Below are positions 8,216 through 16,342 of a DNA stretch of 64,000 nucleotides, piece by piece. The DNA is from Mesorhizobium sp. NZP2077 (GTDB lineage Bacteria; Pseudomonadota; Alphaproteobacteria; Rhizobiales; Rhizobiaceae), in the NCBI RefSeq assembly GCF_013170805.1, contig NZ_CP051294.1:248001-312000 (forward strand), given 5' to 3'. Within the stretch, counting starts at the first letter, position 1; the number at the start of each line of letters is the position of its first letter. The position numbers and the translations under genes are program-made. The notes under the pieces were generated by a model. It saw nothing but the letters and a program-made list of their open reading frames with translations. It searched no databases and was not told the origin of the DNA.

Positions 8216-9694
8216 ATGAGTAATTGTCTGACTGTGGAGGAATATAGAGCAATAGCGGGATCAATTCTGCTGCCAACGCAAGCATTCATAGACGGAACGT
8301 TTCGACCGGCTATCTCGGGAAAGACCTTCGAATCCATAAACCCGGCGACGGGCAAGGTGCTTGCTAATATTGCCGCTTGTGACAAGAATGATGTGGATCT
8401 CGCAGTGGCTAAGGCTCGCGAGGCCTTCAAGGATGGCCGCTGGTGCAAGATGCTGCCTGCAGACCGTAAGGCCGTGCTGCTGCGTTTGGTTGAGCTTTTG
8501 CGGCGCAATGCGCGCGAACTGGCTGTGATGGAGTCAATCGACAGCGGTAAGACGATCTACGATTGCGAGAGCGTTGACCTTCCCGAAGCCATTAACTGCA
8601 TAAAATGGCATGCCGAGGCGATAGACAAGATTTACGATCAAGTGTCACCCGCGTCAGATGGTCACATGGCGATGATCGTGCGTGAGCCCATCGGCGTCGT
8701 CGGCCTTGTCTTGCCCTGGAACTTCCCACTGCTAATGCTGGCATGGAAAATTGGGCCGGCGCTGGCGGCGGGCTGTTCCGTTGTCGTCAAACCCGCGGAG
8801 GACACATCGCTTACAACCCTTCGTGTCGCCGAGCTGGCGCATGAAGCAGGGGTTCCTAAAGGAGTGCTGAATGTCGTAACGGGGTCCGGAGCTGATGTCG
8901 GCCAGCCGCTAGGCCTGCACACGGACGTCGATATGGTGTCCTTTACAGGCTCTACCGAAACCGGCCGACGGTTCTTACGCTATGCCGCCGACAGCAATAT
9001 CAAGGAAATTGTTCTGGAAATGGGGGGCAAAAACCCCTGTATAGTGATGGATGATGCCGAGAACTTGGAAAGCGTGGCTGCCCATGTGGTGAACGGGGCT
9101 TTTTGGAACATGGGAGAGAACTGTTCTGCAATATCCCGGCTCATAGTTCACAAAGACGTCAAAGCCCCCTTGCTGGAGCGCATCGTGGCATGTGTTCGTG
9201 AATGGCCGCTAGGCGACCCGCTTAACCCGGGGAACCGTATTGGCGCCCTCGTCTCGAGAGCGCATTTCGACAAGGTTTGTTCCTATCTTGATGGCGGCGA
9301 GAAGTTGTACATCGGCGGTTCGACCGTCGAAGGCATCTATGTAGAGCCCACCGTAATGGATGTGTCCAACAATCAGGTAAGAGCCGCCCGCGACGAGATT
9401 TTCGGACCTATCCTATCAGTCATAACTGTAGAAAGCCTCGATGAAGCTATCCAAATCGCCAACGATACTGACTATGGTCTAACGGCGTCAATCTTCACCG
9501 GAAATGCAAAAAGAGCGCTCCATGGTGCACGAAGCTTGAAGGCTGGCACCGTTACCGTTAACAGCTTCGGAGAAGGCGACGCTTCTACTCCCTTCGGGGG
9601 ATACAAGCAATCGGGCTTTGGAGGGCGCGATAAATCTATCCACGCCCACGATCAATATACTCAGCTCAAAACCATTTGGTTGGATTTGTCTTGA
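8216..9694 (+). CDS. NAD(P)-dependent aldehyde dehydrogenase (ectoine locus)
   Basis: A 492-residue ALDH superfamily enzyme. It has VLPWNFPLLM (Asn), FTGSTETGRRF (cofactor loop), catalytic Glu in LEMGGKNPC and catalytic Cys in NMGENCSAISRL; the C-terminal QSGFGGRDKS is also normal. It lies 113 bp after ehuA on the same strand, so it probably belongs to the locus and oxidises an aldehyde from (hydroxy)ectoine breakdown: aspartate semialdehyde in the DoeC role, or aminoacetaldehyde if the aldolase route holds. It is clearly paralogous to the aldehyde dehydrogenase at 60696-62183, down to the DQYTQLKTIWLDLS tail. Confidence 0.88.
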   Translation: MSNCLTVEEYRAIAGSILLPTQAFIDGTFRPAISGKTFESINPATGKVLANIAACDKNDVDLAVAKAREAFKDGRWCKMLPADRKAVLLRLVELLRRNARELAVMESIDSGKTIYDCESVDLPEAINCIKWHAEAIDKIYDQVSPASDGHMAMIVREPIGVVGLVLPWNFPLLMLAWKIGPALAAGCSVVVKPAEDTSLTTLRVAELAHEAGVPKGVLNVVTGSGADVGQPLGLHTDVDMVSFTGSTETGRRFLRYAADSNIKEIVLEMGGKNPCIVMDDAENLESVAAHVVNGAFWNMGENCSAISRLIVHKDVKAPLLERIVACVREWPLGDPLNPGNRIGALVSRAHFDKVCSYLDGGEKLYIGGSTVEGIYVEPTVMDVSNNQVRAARDEIFGPILSVITVESLDEAIQIANDTDYGLTASIFTGNAKRALHGARSLKAGTVTVNSFGEGDASTPFGGYKQSGFGGRDKSIHAHDQYTQLKTIWLDLS

Positions 9695-10692
9695 GAGGGT
9701 TGATTGGGTATAGTGCATGTTCTCATTCGTTATTGGTAAAGAGAGGGCCGCAATTGCATTGAGGCGGCAGCCTACAGCCCGCCGAAGCCGCGGATGATGC
9801 CCATCGGCTGGAAGATGTCTCTTCCTTCCCGCTATGTTCAACGCAGGTCGGCAAGGTCGTCATCCCCGATCTCTACATCGAGGCTGGCATTTCGGGCGCG
9901 ATCCAACATCTCGCCGGCATGAGGGATTCGAAGGTCATCGTCGCTATCAACAAGGACGAGGAGGCACCGATCTTCCAAGTTGCGACTGGCCTGGTCGGCG
10001 ATCTTTCCGTCACCCCTGCCAGAGTTGCAGAAGGCGCTTGAGTTCGGCCGGATGGCCCTCCGCTTCTTAAGCTGGGCAGGGGGGCCGATTGATGAGGTGT
10101 GCTGGGCTCAAACCGTCGGCCCTCGTTCAAAATGCTGAATGAATCTCCAACTGTCAGACCATCTTCGCCGCGATAATATCTTTTAGCCGCGTCGGGGCGA
10201 GATGAAAACGGAGAGCAGCCTGCACCTTTCACACCCTGACCCGAGCAAGTAGCCTGCCGTGGGTGGATGCGGCTAAATTATACCGGAGTGGCGGTAATAC
10301 GCAGAATTGCCGCAATATACCGTCGAAAATCAATCTCACTCATTTGCGAAAATCGCTCAAAATGCAACTGCCGTGCCGATCACAGTTCTGGCTGGAGCAT
10401 GACGATCAACGATCCAGATGCGCGGAATATACTTCCCTGCAAAGGCGCCAATTGCTTGCCGGCGTTATGCTTGGCATTAGATCGCCGACCAACCGAACTT
10501 GTGAAGGGGCCACCCTCAGGTCGGCTTGGCCGCGCGAGCGAAGCGCACGCACACGGGCTGATTTTTCGAACTACCGAGCGCGGCAAAGCACCATACGTTT
10601 CGTGCCTGTTATCGCACTTTGCGCCAAAACACATGTGTCGACGCGTCGATTCAATGCGAGAGGCGCGAACCTGAATTCTCATTGAGGGCATC
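9695..10692. other. Long intergenic stretch with a gene remnant
   Basis: Nearly 1 kb separates the aldehyde dehydrogenase from the second EutA-like gene. The only recognisable coding content is the etfA tail remnant at 9844-10041. The rest (9695-9843 and 10042-10692) contains open frames without family resemblance and no clear tRNA, repeat or terminator. It looks like decayed DNA at a recombination junction. Confidence 0.5.
9844..10041 (+). pseudogene. etfA: Remnant of electron-transfer flavoprotein alpha subunit C-terminus
   Basis: The frame from 9844 to the TGA at 10039-10041 reads [18 protein letters not shown], then [18 protein letters not shown] and [10 protein letters not shown]. This is the FAD-binding C-terminal signature of EtfA, where the usual text is [30 protein letters not shown]. 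Only about 65 residues survive, without the N-terminal domain, and the end is altered ([12 protein letters not shown] in place of ADYGLVGDLF...). It is a relic of a deleted etfBA locus, not a working gene. Confidence 0.75.
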
Positions 10693-11442
10693 ATGACAGA
10701 ACTTGACACTCAGATACTAGACCGCGTCACAAAACCATCTAAGGCAGCTACTGTTGGCCTGATCGTTCTCAATACCGACGAGGTGGCTGGCATAGCTTTC
10801 AACTCTATAATGCCAAAGGAAAAGGTTTCGGTCTTCGAGACGAGGTGTGGCTACAATACCGTTAACGGGTTTTCACTAACCAGGACCTTGGCTGAGGTGG
10901 CCAATGATCTGCCGCCGGTTGATCGAATGGACGTGGTGGCGTTCAGTTGCACCAGCGGTACTGTAGCTTGGGGTCTGGAAAGGCTGTTTTCCGAGCTTAG
11001 TAAGGCGTTCCCTGGCGCCAAGTATACGTCGCCGGCTTCGGCGGCCATCTTAGCTTTGAGGCGGTTAAACGCGTCGCGTATAGCATTATTGACCCCCTAC
11101 GGATTAGAAACGCATAAATCATTTCTTAGCTTCTTTGGCGGAACCGGCTTCGAAATTGTAGCAAATGGAACTTTCCCTTATTCGACCGATCATGAAATAT
11201 GCGAGCTAAGTAGCGAATCTATCTTCGGAGCAGCTAAGACATTGACTTTGGATGGTTTGCCGGATGCGCTTTTCATCTCATGCTGCGCAACGCCCGTCGT
11301 GCCTCATATCAAAGACTTGGAAAGGGAGCTTGGTATCCCCGTTGTTACCAGTTCCCAGGCCATGGCGTGGGATGCGCTTCATCTTGCTGATTGCTACGAG
11401 CCCATTCAAGGATTTGGACGGCTTTTGACATTGTCGCGGTAG
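10693..11442 (+). CDS. Asp/Glu racemase / maleate isomerase family protein (second EutA-like)
   Basis: A 249-residue protein with the two half-site cysteines FSCTSGTVAWG (about residue 83) and FISCCATPVV (about residue 197). It belongs to the same superfamily as the EutA-like protein at 2844 but is distant from it and stands alone. The ATG is preceded by GAGGGCATC. Substrate unknown: candidates are ectoine intermediates, maleate-like diacids or hydantoin-type compounds. No operon partner follows, since the next genes are on the other strand. Confidence 0.78.
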   Translation: MTELDTQILDRVTKPSKAATVGLIVLNTDEVAGIAFNSIMPKEKVSVFETRCGYNTVNGFSLTRTLAEVANDLPPVDRMDVVAFSCTSGTVAWGLERLFSELSKAFPGAKYTSPASAAILALRRLNASRIALLTPYGLETHKSFLSFFGGTGFEIVANGTFPYSTDHEICELSSESIFGAAKTLTLDGLPDALFISCCATPVVPHIKDLERELGIPVVTSSQAMAWDALHLADCYEPIQGFGRLLTLSR

Positions 11443-11558
11443 TCGGATTGATAGGATTCCTAAACCAACGACGCTAAATATGGGTGAAGCTGGAATTCGG
11501 CGCTCGGGGCGCCCCATGACCGACCGAACAGGTGAAATACGTCAACTTAATTTCACAA

Positions 11559-12410
11559 TTACGGCTTCAGCAAATGCTGAACGGCCCATAAACAGTGAAA
11601 TCCCACGAGCGCGGCAACGTGCGCCAGGTGTGCGCGCGTCGTCGGTGCAATCGCGCGTTTAGACTTCGAACAGCTCAACCCGTGCCTGTCGAACAGCGGT
11701 ATCAACGCTAGGAACCAACTTGAAGTCTTGAAGTGATCCAAAAAGGTTTCGCTTTCTACCGAGAGCGTTTTAATATGTGGCCCGAGCACCGACACTATTG
11801 CTTTCGCCGCATTTACGATAAGCGGCAAGGCATCGAAGAAGATCGGAAGCCTTGCATCTTGTAGGGAGGCGAAGGCAGCCATAGCCTCACCTCCGACATA
11901 GGAATATATGGTCGCCACCCGTTCCGCGCTAAGATGGGAGGCTTTGTGCGGCATGTTGAGCAGAGCGTCGGTATCTTCCCACGAAATCGCCTGGATAAAG
12001 GCCGGCTCCCCTACTTCCGGTGGCGGACCATAGGTAAACAACCCATAGTTCTTCGACCTCCCGGCTTGGCTCCCCCTTGTGAAGAAGGTCTCCAGGCTTC
12101 TGATTCGGTTGGCGTGGTTATGATGTCGGGCGTTCCGAATTGCCAACAGTGTCGCTGTTGGCGCAGTTCGGTTCCACTCAAACACGATTCGAGGATCGTC
12201 CTTTGCGGCGTCATAAATGCTATGAAATGCGTTCAGGATCGCCGAAAGACCTTGGTCCAGGTTTCTGGCACATTCCTGCGGGTCGATCCGCAGAAGCTTC
12301 GGTGCGCGCATGAGATGTTCGGTATTGATCCGCAACGCATGCGAAAAACTATCGAAAGCTTCGCTTATTGATTTCACGCTTTCCTCAAAACTTTTGGGAG
12401 ATTTCAGCAC
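11559..12410 (-). CDS. Unknown protein in XRE-ImmA operon (HEPN-like RNxxxH motif)
   Basis: A 283-residue protein of no recognised family, largely alpha-helical in appearance. Near residue 92 it has the sequence IRNARHHNHANR, which contains R92-N93-x3-H97. That spacing matches the RNxxxH motif of HEPN ribonucleases, but a six-residue motif is weak evidence. The ATG at 12410 immediately follows the stop of the ImmA/IrrE gene at 12411, so the genes are translationally coupled as XRE, ImmA, then this gene. Its partners and the divergent ubiquitin-like operon suggest a defence or stress-response role (inference). Confidence 0.6.
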   Translation of the reverse strand: MLKSPKSFEESVKSISEAFDSFSHALRINTEHLMRAPKLLRIDPQECARNLDQGLSAILNAFHSIYDAAKDDPRIVFEWNRTAPTATLLAIRNARHHNHANRIRSLETFFTRGSQAGRSKNYGLFTYGPPPEVGEPAFIQAISWEDTDALLNMPHKASHLSAERVATIYSYVGGEAMAAFASLQDARLPIFFDALPLIVNAAKAIVSVLGPHIKTLSVESETFLDHFKTSSWFLALIPLFDRHGLSCSKSKRAIAPTTRAHLAHVAALVGFHCLWAVQHLLKP

Positions 12411-13385
12411 TTAGGATTTCGCGGAACGAGCCGAAAATCCGAGAGACAAACCGCGGGCGAAAGGCGGAATGACAAACGATGTCTTCAAGTCGGACCGCGC
12501 ATGGATCAGAATAAAGGTATTGTACGGAGTACCAAAACCTTCCGCGACGAACTCGACGATCTGGCCGTTCCTGTCTTCCATTGGCAGTGTGCCGGGTTTG
12601 GACATCTTTCGACCGCCTAGGGGAATGAAGCTGGCCAATGGATTCGCGCCATCGATCTGTTCGGGTAGGATTAACTCTCCGAAGCGCTTTTGAAAGAGCG
12701 GCGATATCTCAACCCGGCGAAGCGGAGACGTCATCCCCAGGAGAGGACATACCTCGACCGGGTTAAGGACTATAACCGCGCAGGCTCTGGTATTGCGCCT
12801 TACATACTCTCTCAGCGATGCGTAAATTGAGGCTCCAAATTTCTTGCTGAGAGCCAGCGGCACTTTAATGCCAAAGCTGCTGTCAGCCGCCATCTGTGCA
12901 AAGCGCGAATCCTGGAAAAAGACTACCGCAGCGAAGATGTTTGCCTCACGCTCGAACTGATCGGATATGTCGGGCGACAAGGACTTATCGCAGTCCTGTA
13001 TCCACTTAAACATCGGCCTTTGGTGGGGGATGTGCTTATGTCCGGCCTCATGCAGTTTGATGAAATTCTGCTTTGTCTCCGTGACAGAGGTGTCGATATG
13101 GATGAGATCCGCCTGAACGTCGAATACCCCTCGCACCTTCTCGATTGCCGATTTCACAAATCGTGCGGCGCGATCCCCGAGATCCTGAGCGTAGCGCAGG
13201 AGAGTTCGTGGATCGAAGGCGCTCAGAGGCGAGACCCGGAGCTTGGCCGCGCTCAATAAATCAGGGACCGGCGTAGGCAGCCGGTCCCATGCATTTGCTT
13301 TATTCAACAGGTCGATCGCCGCGCGATGGATGGCGGTATACTCATTTGGCGAAAGCGAGCTGTCATCGGGCTTTCTCAAGATCAA
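12411..13385 (-). CDS. ImmA/IrrE-family metallo-endopeptidase
   Basis: A 324-residue protein. It has the zinc-protease motif HEAGH (H112-E113-x2-H116) in FIKLHEAGHKHIPHQ and the downstream helix QFEREANIFAAVVFF, which supplies the third ligand Glu. Both are hallmarks of the ImmA/IrrE (DUF955) family. Such proteases typically cleave or inactivate a partner XRE repressor on stress or phage cues. Here the XRE gene is directly upstream and overlaps by 4 bp (13382-13385), which fits a repressor/anti-repressor pair. The 150 or so C-terminal residues are unassigned. Confidence 0.85.
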   Translation of the reverse strand: MILRKPDDSSLSPNEYTAIHRAAIDLLNKANAWDRLPTPVPDLLSAAKLRVSPLSAFDPRTLLRYAQDLGDRAARFVKSAIEKVRGVFDVQADLIHIDTSVTETKQNFIKLHEAGHKHIPHQRPMFKWIQDCDKSLSPDISDQFEREANIFAAVVFFQDSRFAQMAADSSFGIKVPLALSKKFGASIYASLREYVRRNTRACAVIVLNPVEVCPLLGMTSPLRRVEISPLFQKRFGELILPEQIDGANPLASFIPLGGRKMSKPGTLPMEDRNGQIVEFVAEGFGTPYNTFILIHARSDLKTSFVIPPFARGLSLGFSARSAKS

Positions 13386-13753
13386 TCCTTCTTTGACCGT
13401 AGATAACCGAGGTATTTCAATAACTCTGCCTCCTCAGTCTGCGTTAAATGCAATTCAGCGAAGGTCGCCGCTCTCCCATGGCGCTCAACATCGGTACGCG
13501 CTGTAGTGATATAGCCCGCTAACTCCATAAGTTTGTCGTAATCCACGCCGTACAGGTTTGAGAGTGCATACAGGATATTCGGTGACGGTCTTTGAATCTT
13601 TCCGTTTTCAATCTGGCTGAGATAGGCATTTGATACTTCTTTGTTAGTGGCCTCCTCAACTTGGCGGAGGGTCAGCTTTCGGTCAGTGCGGATAGACCCG
13701 ATATATTCTCCTAGGGTTACTTTCACGACTCTACTCTTTTCATGGCAGTGCAT
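13382..13753 (-). CDS. XRE-family transcriptional regulator
   Basis: A 123-residue protein with a Cro/CI-type helix-turn-helix at residues 15-65: GEYIGSIRTDRKLTLRQVEE, then NAYLSQIENGKIQRPSPNIL. The C-terminal tail (TEEAELLKYLGYLRSKKD) is a helix, perhaps for dimerisation or ImmA recognition. The start may be ATG 13753 or an in-frame GTG about 27 bp inside, just before KVTLGEY; neither has a strong ribosome site. It heads the XRE-ImmA-unknown operon, divergent from the ubiquitin-like operon, and likely binds the palindrome between them (inference). Confidence 0.85.
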   Translation of the reverse strand: MHCHEKSRVVKVTLGEYIGSIRTDRKLTLRQVEEATNKEVSNAYLSQIENGKIQRPSPNILYALSNLYGVDYDKLMELAGYITTARTDVERHGRAATFAELHLTQTEEAELLKYLGYLRSKKD

Positions 13754-13804
13754 GATGCGCCGAGCACTACCTGGGTTTCACGGCGCAAGGCATTTTACCG
13801 CCAC

Positions 13805-13822
13805 TGCTTGATAAGTCAAGCA
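13805..13822. promoter_or_regulatory. Palindromic operator candidate between XRE and ubiquitin-like operons
   Basis: TGCTTGA-TAAG-TCAAGCA is a perfect 7-bp inverted repeat with a 4-bp spacer. A second, looser copy (GCTTG at 13864-13868 and CAAGC at 13879-13883) surrounds a TTGACA at 13866-13871 that would be the -35 box of the rightward ubiquitin-like operon. A half site TCAAGCG lies between them. The arrangement fits an XRE repressor controlling both divergent operons. Confidence 0.6.
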
Positions 13823-13950
13823 TGCGATGCATATGCTAATTATCTCAAGCGTGCGTATCTTTTGCTTGACAAACTGAGCAAGCTTGCCTCATCATGCAGG
13901 CATTGGATATCCGCGGTGGATCGCCAATAGCAACAGACGAGGCATTAAAG

Positions 13951-14703
13951 ATGAAACTGACTGAAACTGAACATTCGAGTTCGCGCGTCGAGGAGCTTCT
14001 TGAGGAGATCCTCGACGAGATCGTCGATCTGGAAGCCTACGCCAAAGATGGCAAGCGCCCGCCATTGGCCAAGCGTTACCGCTTCAAGGTCAACGACACC
14101 GCTTACGTGTGGGACAAGCCGCACATCACCGGTCGCGAGGTTCTTGCGCTTGCTAGCCTGACGCCGCCTGAGAATTATACGCTGCGCGTAAAGCTCGCGG
14201 GGCACAAGCCGCAGAAGGTGGAACTAGATGAGCGTGTCGATCTCCGTCACCCTGGTACGGAGAAGTTCCGCGCGATCCGCAAAGAACAGACTGATGGTGA
14301 AGTCCAGGAGCGGCGCGATGCGCCGCTCCTGGACGCCGACCGGCTGTTCCTCGAGTCGTATGGCCTTCCGTTCGAGATCGTCCAAGACGGCTCTACGTGG
14401 GTGATTCTGCGCGATTTTCTCCTGCCACCCGGCTTCACGCACCAGCATGTCTCGGTTGCCATCCGCATCGAGCAGGGATACCCGCTGACTCAGCTCGATA
14501 TGCTCTATGTCTTTCCGAAGCTTGCTCGGCTGGACGGCCGCGAAATCCCACAAACGCAGGTCGAGCAGTCCATCGAAGACAAAATATTCCAGCGCTGGTC
14601 GCGTCACCGCTCCGGCGAAAATCAGTGGATTCCGGGTGTCGATTGTCTCGAGACTCATGTCTTCCTCATCGAAGAGATTTTCGAGAAGGAGGCTGCGCGA
14701 TGA
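13951..14703 (+). CDS. Ubiquitin-like (multiubiquitin-type) domain fused to bacterial E2-family domain
   Basis: A 250-residue protein from ATG 13951, chosen because GAGG lies 8 bases upstream; an ATG at 13894 lacks this. Residues 1-40 are charged and helical. About 42-116 resemble the bacterial multiubiquitin beta-grasp domain (YRFKVNDTAYVWDKPHITG ... YTLRVKL ... VDLRHPGTEKF). About 126-250 resemble the prokaryotic E2 family E domain (LFLESYGLPFEIV, LLPPGFTHQHVSVAI, QLDMLYVFPKL, then FQRWSRHR). Cys232 in PGVDCLETH is the only cysteine in the protein, so it is the sole candidate for thioester catalysis. Family assignments are by eye. The gene overlaps the E1-JAB gene by four bases (ATGA). A single polypeptide carrying both modifier and E2 is unusual, because a conjugatable modifier needs a free C-terminus. 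Confidence 0.82.
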   Translation: MKLTETEHSSSRVEELLEEILDEIVDLEAYAKDGKRPPLAKRYRFKVNDTAYVWDKPHITGREVLALASLTPPENYTLRVKLAGHKPQKVELDERVDLRHPGTEKFRAIRKEQTDGEVQERRDAPLLDADRLFLESYGLPFEIVQDGSTWVILRDFLLPPGFTHQHVSVAIRIEQGYPLTQLDMLYVFPKLARLDGREIPQTQVEQSIEDKIFQRWSRHRSGENQWIPGVDCLETHVFLIEEIFEKEAAR

Positions 14704-16106
14704 ATGTCACGCTCAGCATATCCGTCGACCAGCACGACAAACTATTCGATCATTTGTTCCCTGGCGATAACCTCGAGGCTGCCGCCCTTCTCCTGTGCGG
14801 CGGTGCTAAGCACGCCGATCGATACCGACTGTCAGTTCGGGAAATCATCCTGTTAGATCACGACAAGTGCAAACGCCTCGATGATCGGATTTCCTGGCCG
14901 ACCGACCTGATAGTCCCGCATCTCGACACTGCCGAAGCGCTTGGCCTTAGTGTGATCAAGGTGCATTGCCATCCGGGCGGCCATTCCGCATTCTCCTCCG
15001 ACGACGACGAGGGCGACGGAGAGCTTTTGCCCATCGTACGCTCTTGGGTTGCCGCCAATCTCCCGCACGGAAGCATCGTCATGTTGCCGAGCGGTCGCCT
15101 GTTTGGCCGTTACCTCTGGCAGGGTCACGCTATGCATAATTTGGATATGATCAGCGTGGCTGGACCCGACATTCGTTTCTTCCCGAATGTCCAAAGGAAC
15201 ACAGCGGCTGAGCCATCCTTCGGTGCATCTCAGGACCAGGCTTTTGGAGAAGGTACAACCTCAACCCTCGCCAAGCTTCGAGCTGGCATCGTAGGCATCT
15301 CGGGCACTGGCAGTCCACTGCTCGAGCAGTTGGTACGCCTCGGCTTCGGAGAAGTAGTCATTGTCGATCCAGACCACGTCGAGGATCGCAATCTAAACCG
15401 CATCTTGAATAGTTCCGTCGCCGACGCTCAGGCCGCACGACTCAAAGTGGATGTTGCCGAAACGGCTGTGCTTGCAACCGGCCTTCCAACCCGGATCATC
15501 AAGATGGCAACAACGTTGATGTCGGCGCCGGCGATTCACGCGCTCTCGGTTTGCGATGTCATTTTCGGATGCGTAGACACCCATACCGGGCGCTTTCTGA
15601 CAAACTTGGTATCGACCTACCACACGATCCCCTATTTCGATATCGGTGTGATGCTTGATGCAGCTGTGGAAGGCGACGACAAGGGAAAGATCCTGGATAT
15701 CTTCGGCACGGTCCACTATCTGGTGCCCGGCCGTTCTAGCCTGATCTCCCGGGATGTCATCTCTCTGAGCACCGTGGCAGCAGAGGGCTTGGCGACGTCG
15801 GACCCGGCGGCGGCGGCTCAACAGGTTCGCGACAAATACATTCGCGGTGCCGTCGCAAGCAGGCCTGCCGTCATCACCATCAACATGTTTGCCGCAGCGT
15901 TGGCCGCGAATGATTTTCTTGCCCGGGTACATAATTACCGCCAGATGCCAAATGCCGATGTCGCATCAATCGAGTTCAGTCTTGGTCAGTTGCGCCTTGT
16001 CGCAGACGAGGAACAGGAAGACTGTACGCTTCTGCGCCCATGGCTGGGGCATGGCGATATCGCGCCACTTTTGGGACTGCCCGAACTCTGGGAGATCTCG
16101 CAATGA
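14700..16106 (+). CDS. JAB-domain peptidase fused to ThiF/E1-like adenylyltransferase
   Basis: A 468-residue two-domain enzyme whose ATG 14700 overlaps the previous stop. The N-terminal JAB/JAMM domain has the full metal motif H89-x-H91-x7-S99-x2-D102 (HCHPGGHSAFSSDDD), with Glu26 as the likely catalytic acid. The C-terminal E1/ThiF domain has the ATP loop GIVGISGTGSPLLEQLVRLG (about 197-215), VDPDHVEDRNLNR, and CVDTHTGR at the position of the usual CxDN. The E1 half would activate the ubiquitin-like domain by adenylation; the JAB half would process or remove it. Such E1-JAB fusions occur with multiubiquitin and E2 genes in bacteria. It overlaps the next small gene by four bases. Confidence 0.88.
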   Translation: MNVTLSISVDQHDKLFDHLFPGDNLEAAALLLCGGAKHADRYRLSVREIILLDHDKCKRLDDRISWPTDLIVPHLDTAEALGLSVIKVHCHPGGHSAFSSDDDEGDGELLPIVRSWVAANLPHGSIVMLPSGRLFGRYLWQGHAMHNLDMISVAGPDIRFFPNVQRNTAAEPSFGASQDQAFGEGTTSTLAKLRAGIVGISGTGSPLLEQLVRLGFGEVVIVDPDHVEDRNLNRILNSSVADAQAARLKVDVAETAVLATGLPTRIIKMATTLMSAPAIHALSVCDVIFGCVDTHTGRFLTNLVSTYHTIPYFDIGVMLDAAVEGDDKGKILDIFGTVHYLVPGRSSLISRDVISLSTVAAEGLATSDPAAAAQQVRDKYIRGAVASRPAVITINMFAAALAANDFLARVHNYRQMPNADVASIEFSLGQLRLVADEEQEDCTLLRPWLGHGDIAPLLGLPELWEISQ

Positions 16107-16339
16107 ATTGGTTGGGGGATGCAGCTCAGTATATGGCCGGCAGCATGCGCCACCTTTTTCGCCGGCCCTACCGGGCTATCGTGCGGGAGGGTAGCTTACC
16201 AAAGTTGATCGCCCCGCGAACGCTTTACATACTCAATGAAGATGGGGAAGCTTGGCAAGCTGTCGTACTGCAATTAAATGTGAGATTGCGGCAACTTCTC
16301 CAGAAAATTGCGCTTAATGATGAGAATCGATGCGCTTGA
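16103..16339 (+). pseudogene. DUF6527-like protein, apparently shortened
   Basis: A 78-residue product whose ATG overlaps the E1-JAB stop (ATGA). Residues 20-53 (RRPYRAIVREGSLPKL, then RTLYILNEDGEAWQAVVL) resemble the start of DUF6527-family proteins, which often follow E1-JAB genes in these operons. The Cys-rich CPCGCG stretch and the distal half expected next are not found; the frame ends in QLLQKIALNDENRCA at 16339, four bases before the end of the convergent tniQ. Transposon insertion or deletion probably trimmed it. I assign the family by eye, so a genuine short gene remains possible. Confidence 0.55.
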
Positions 16340-16342
16340 GTC

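Noticed and set aside
14397..14699. Upstream 101-codon extension of the JAB-E1 gene
   Set aside because: It runs inside the Ubl-E2 gene in another frame. The ATGA overlap at 14700 is the natural start.
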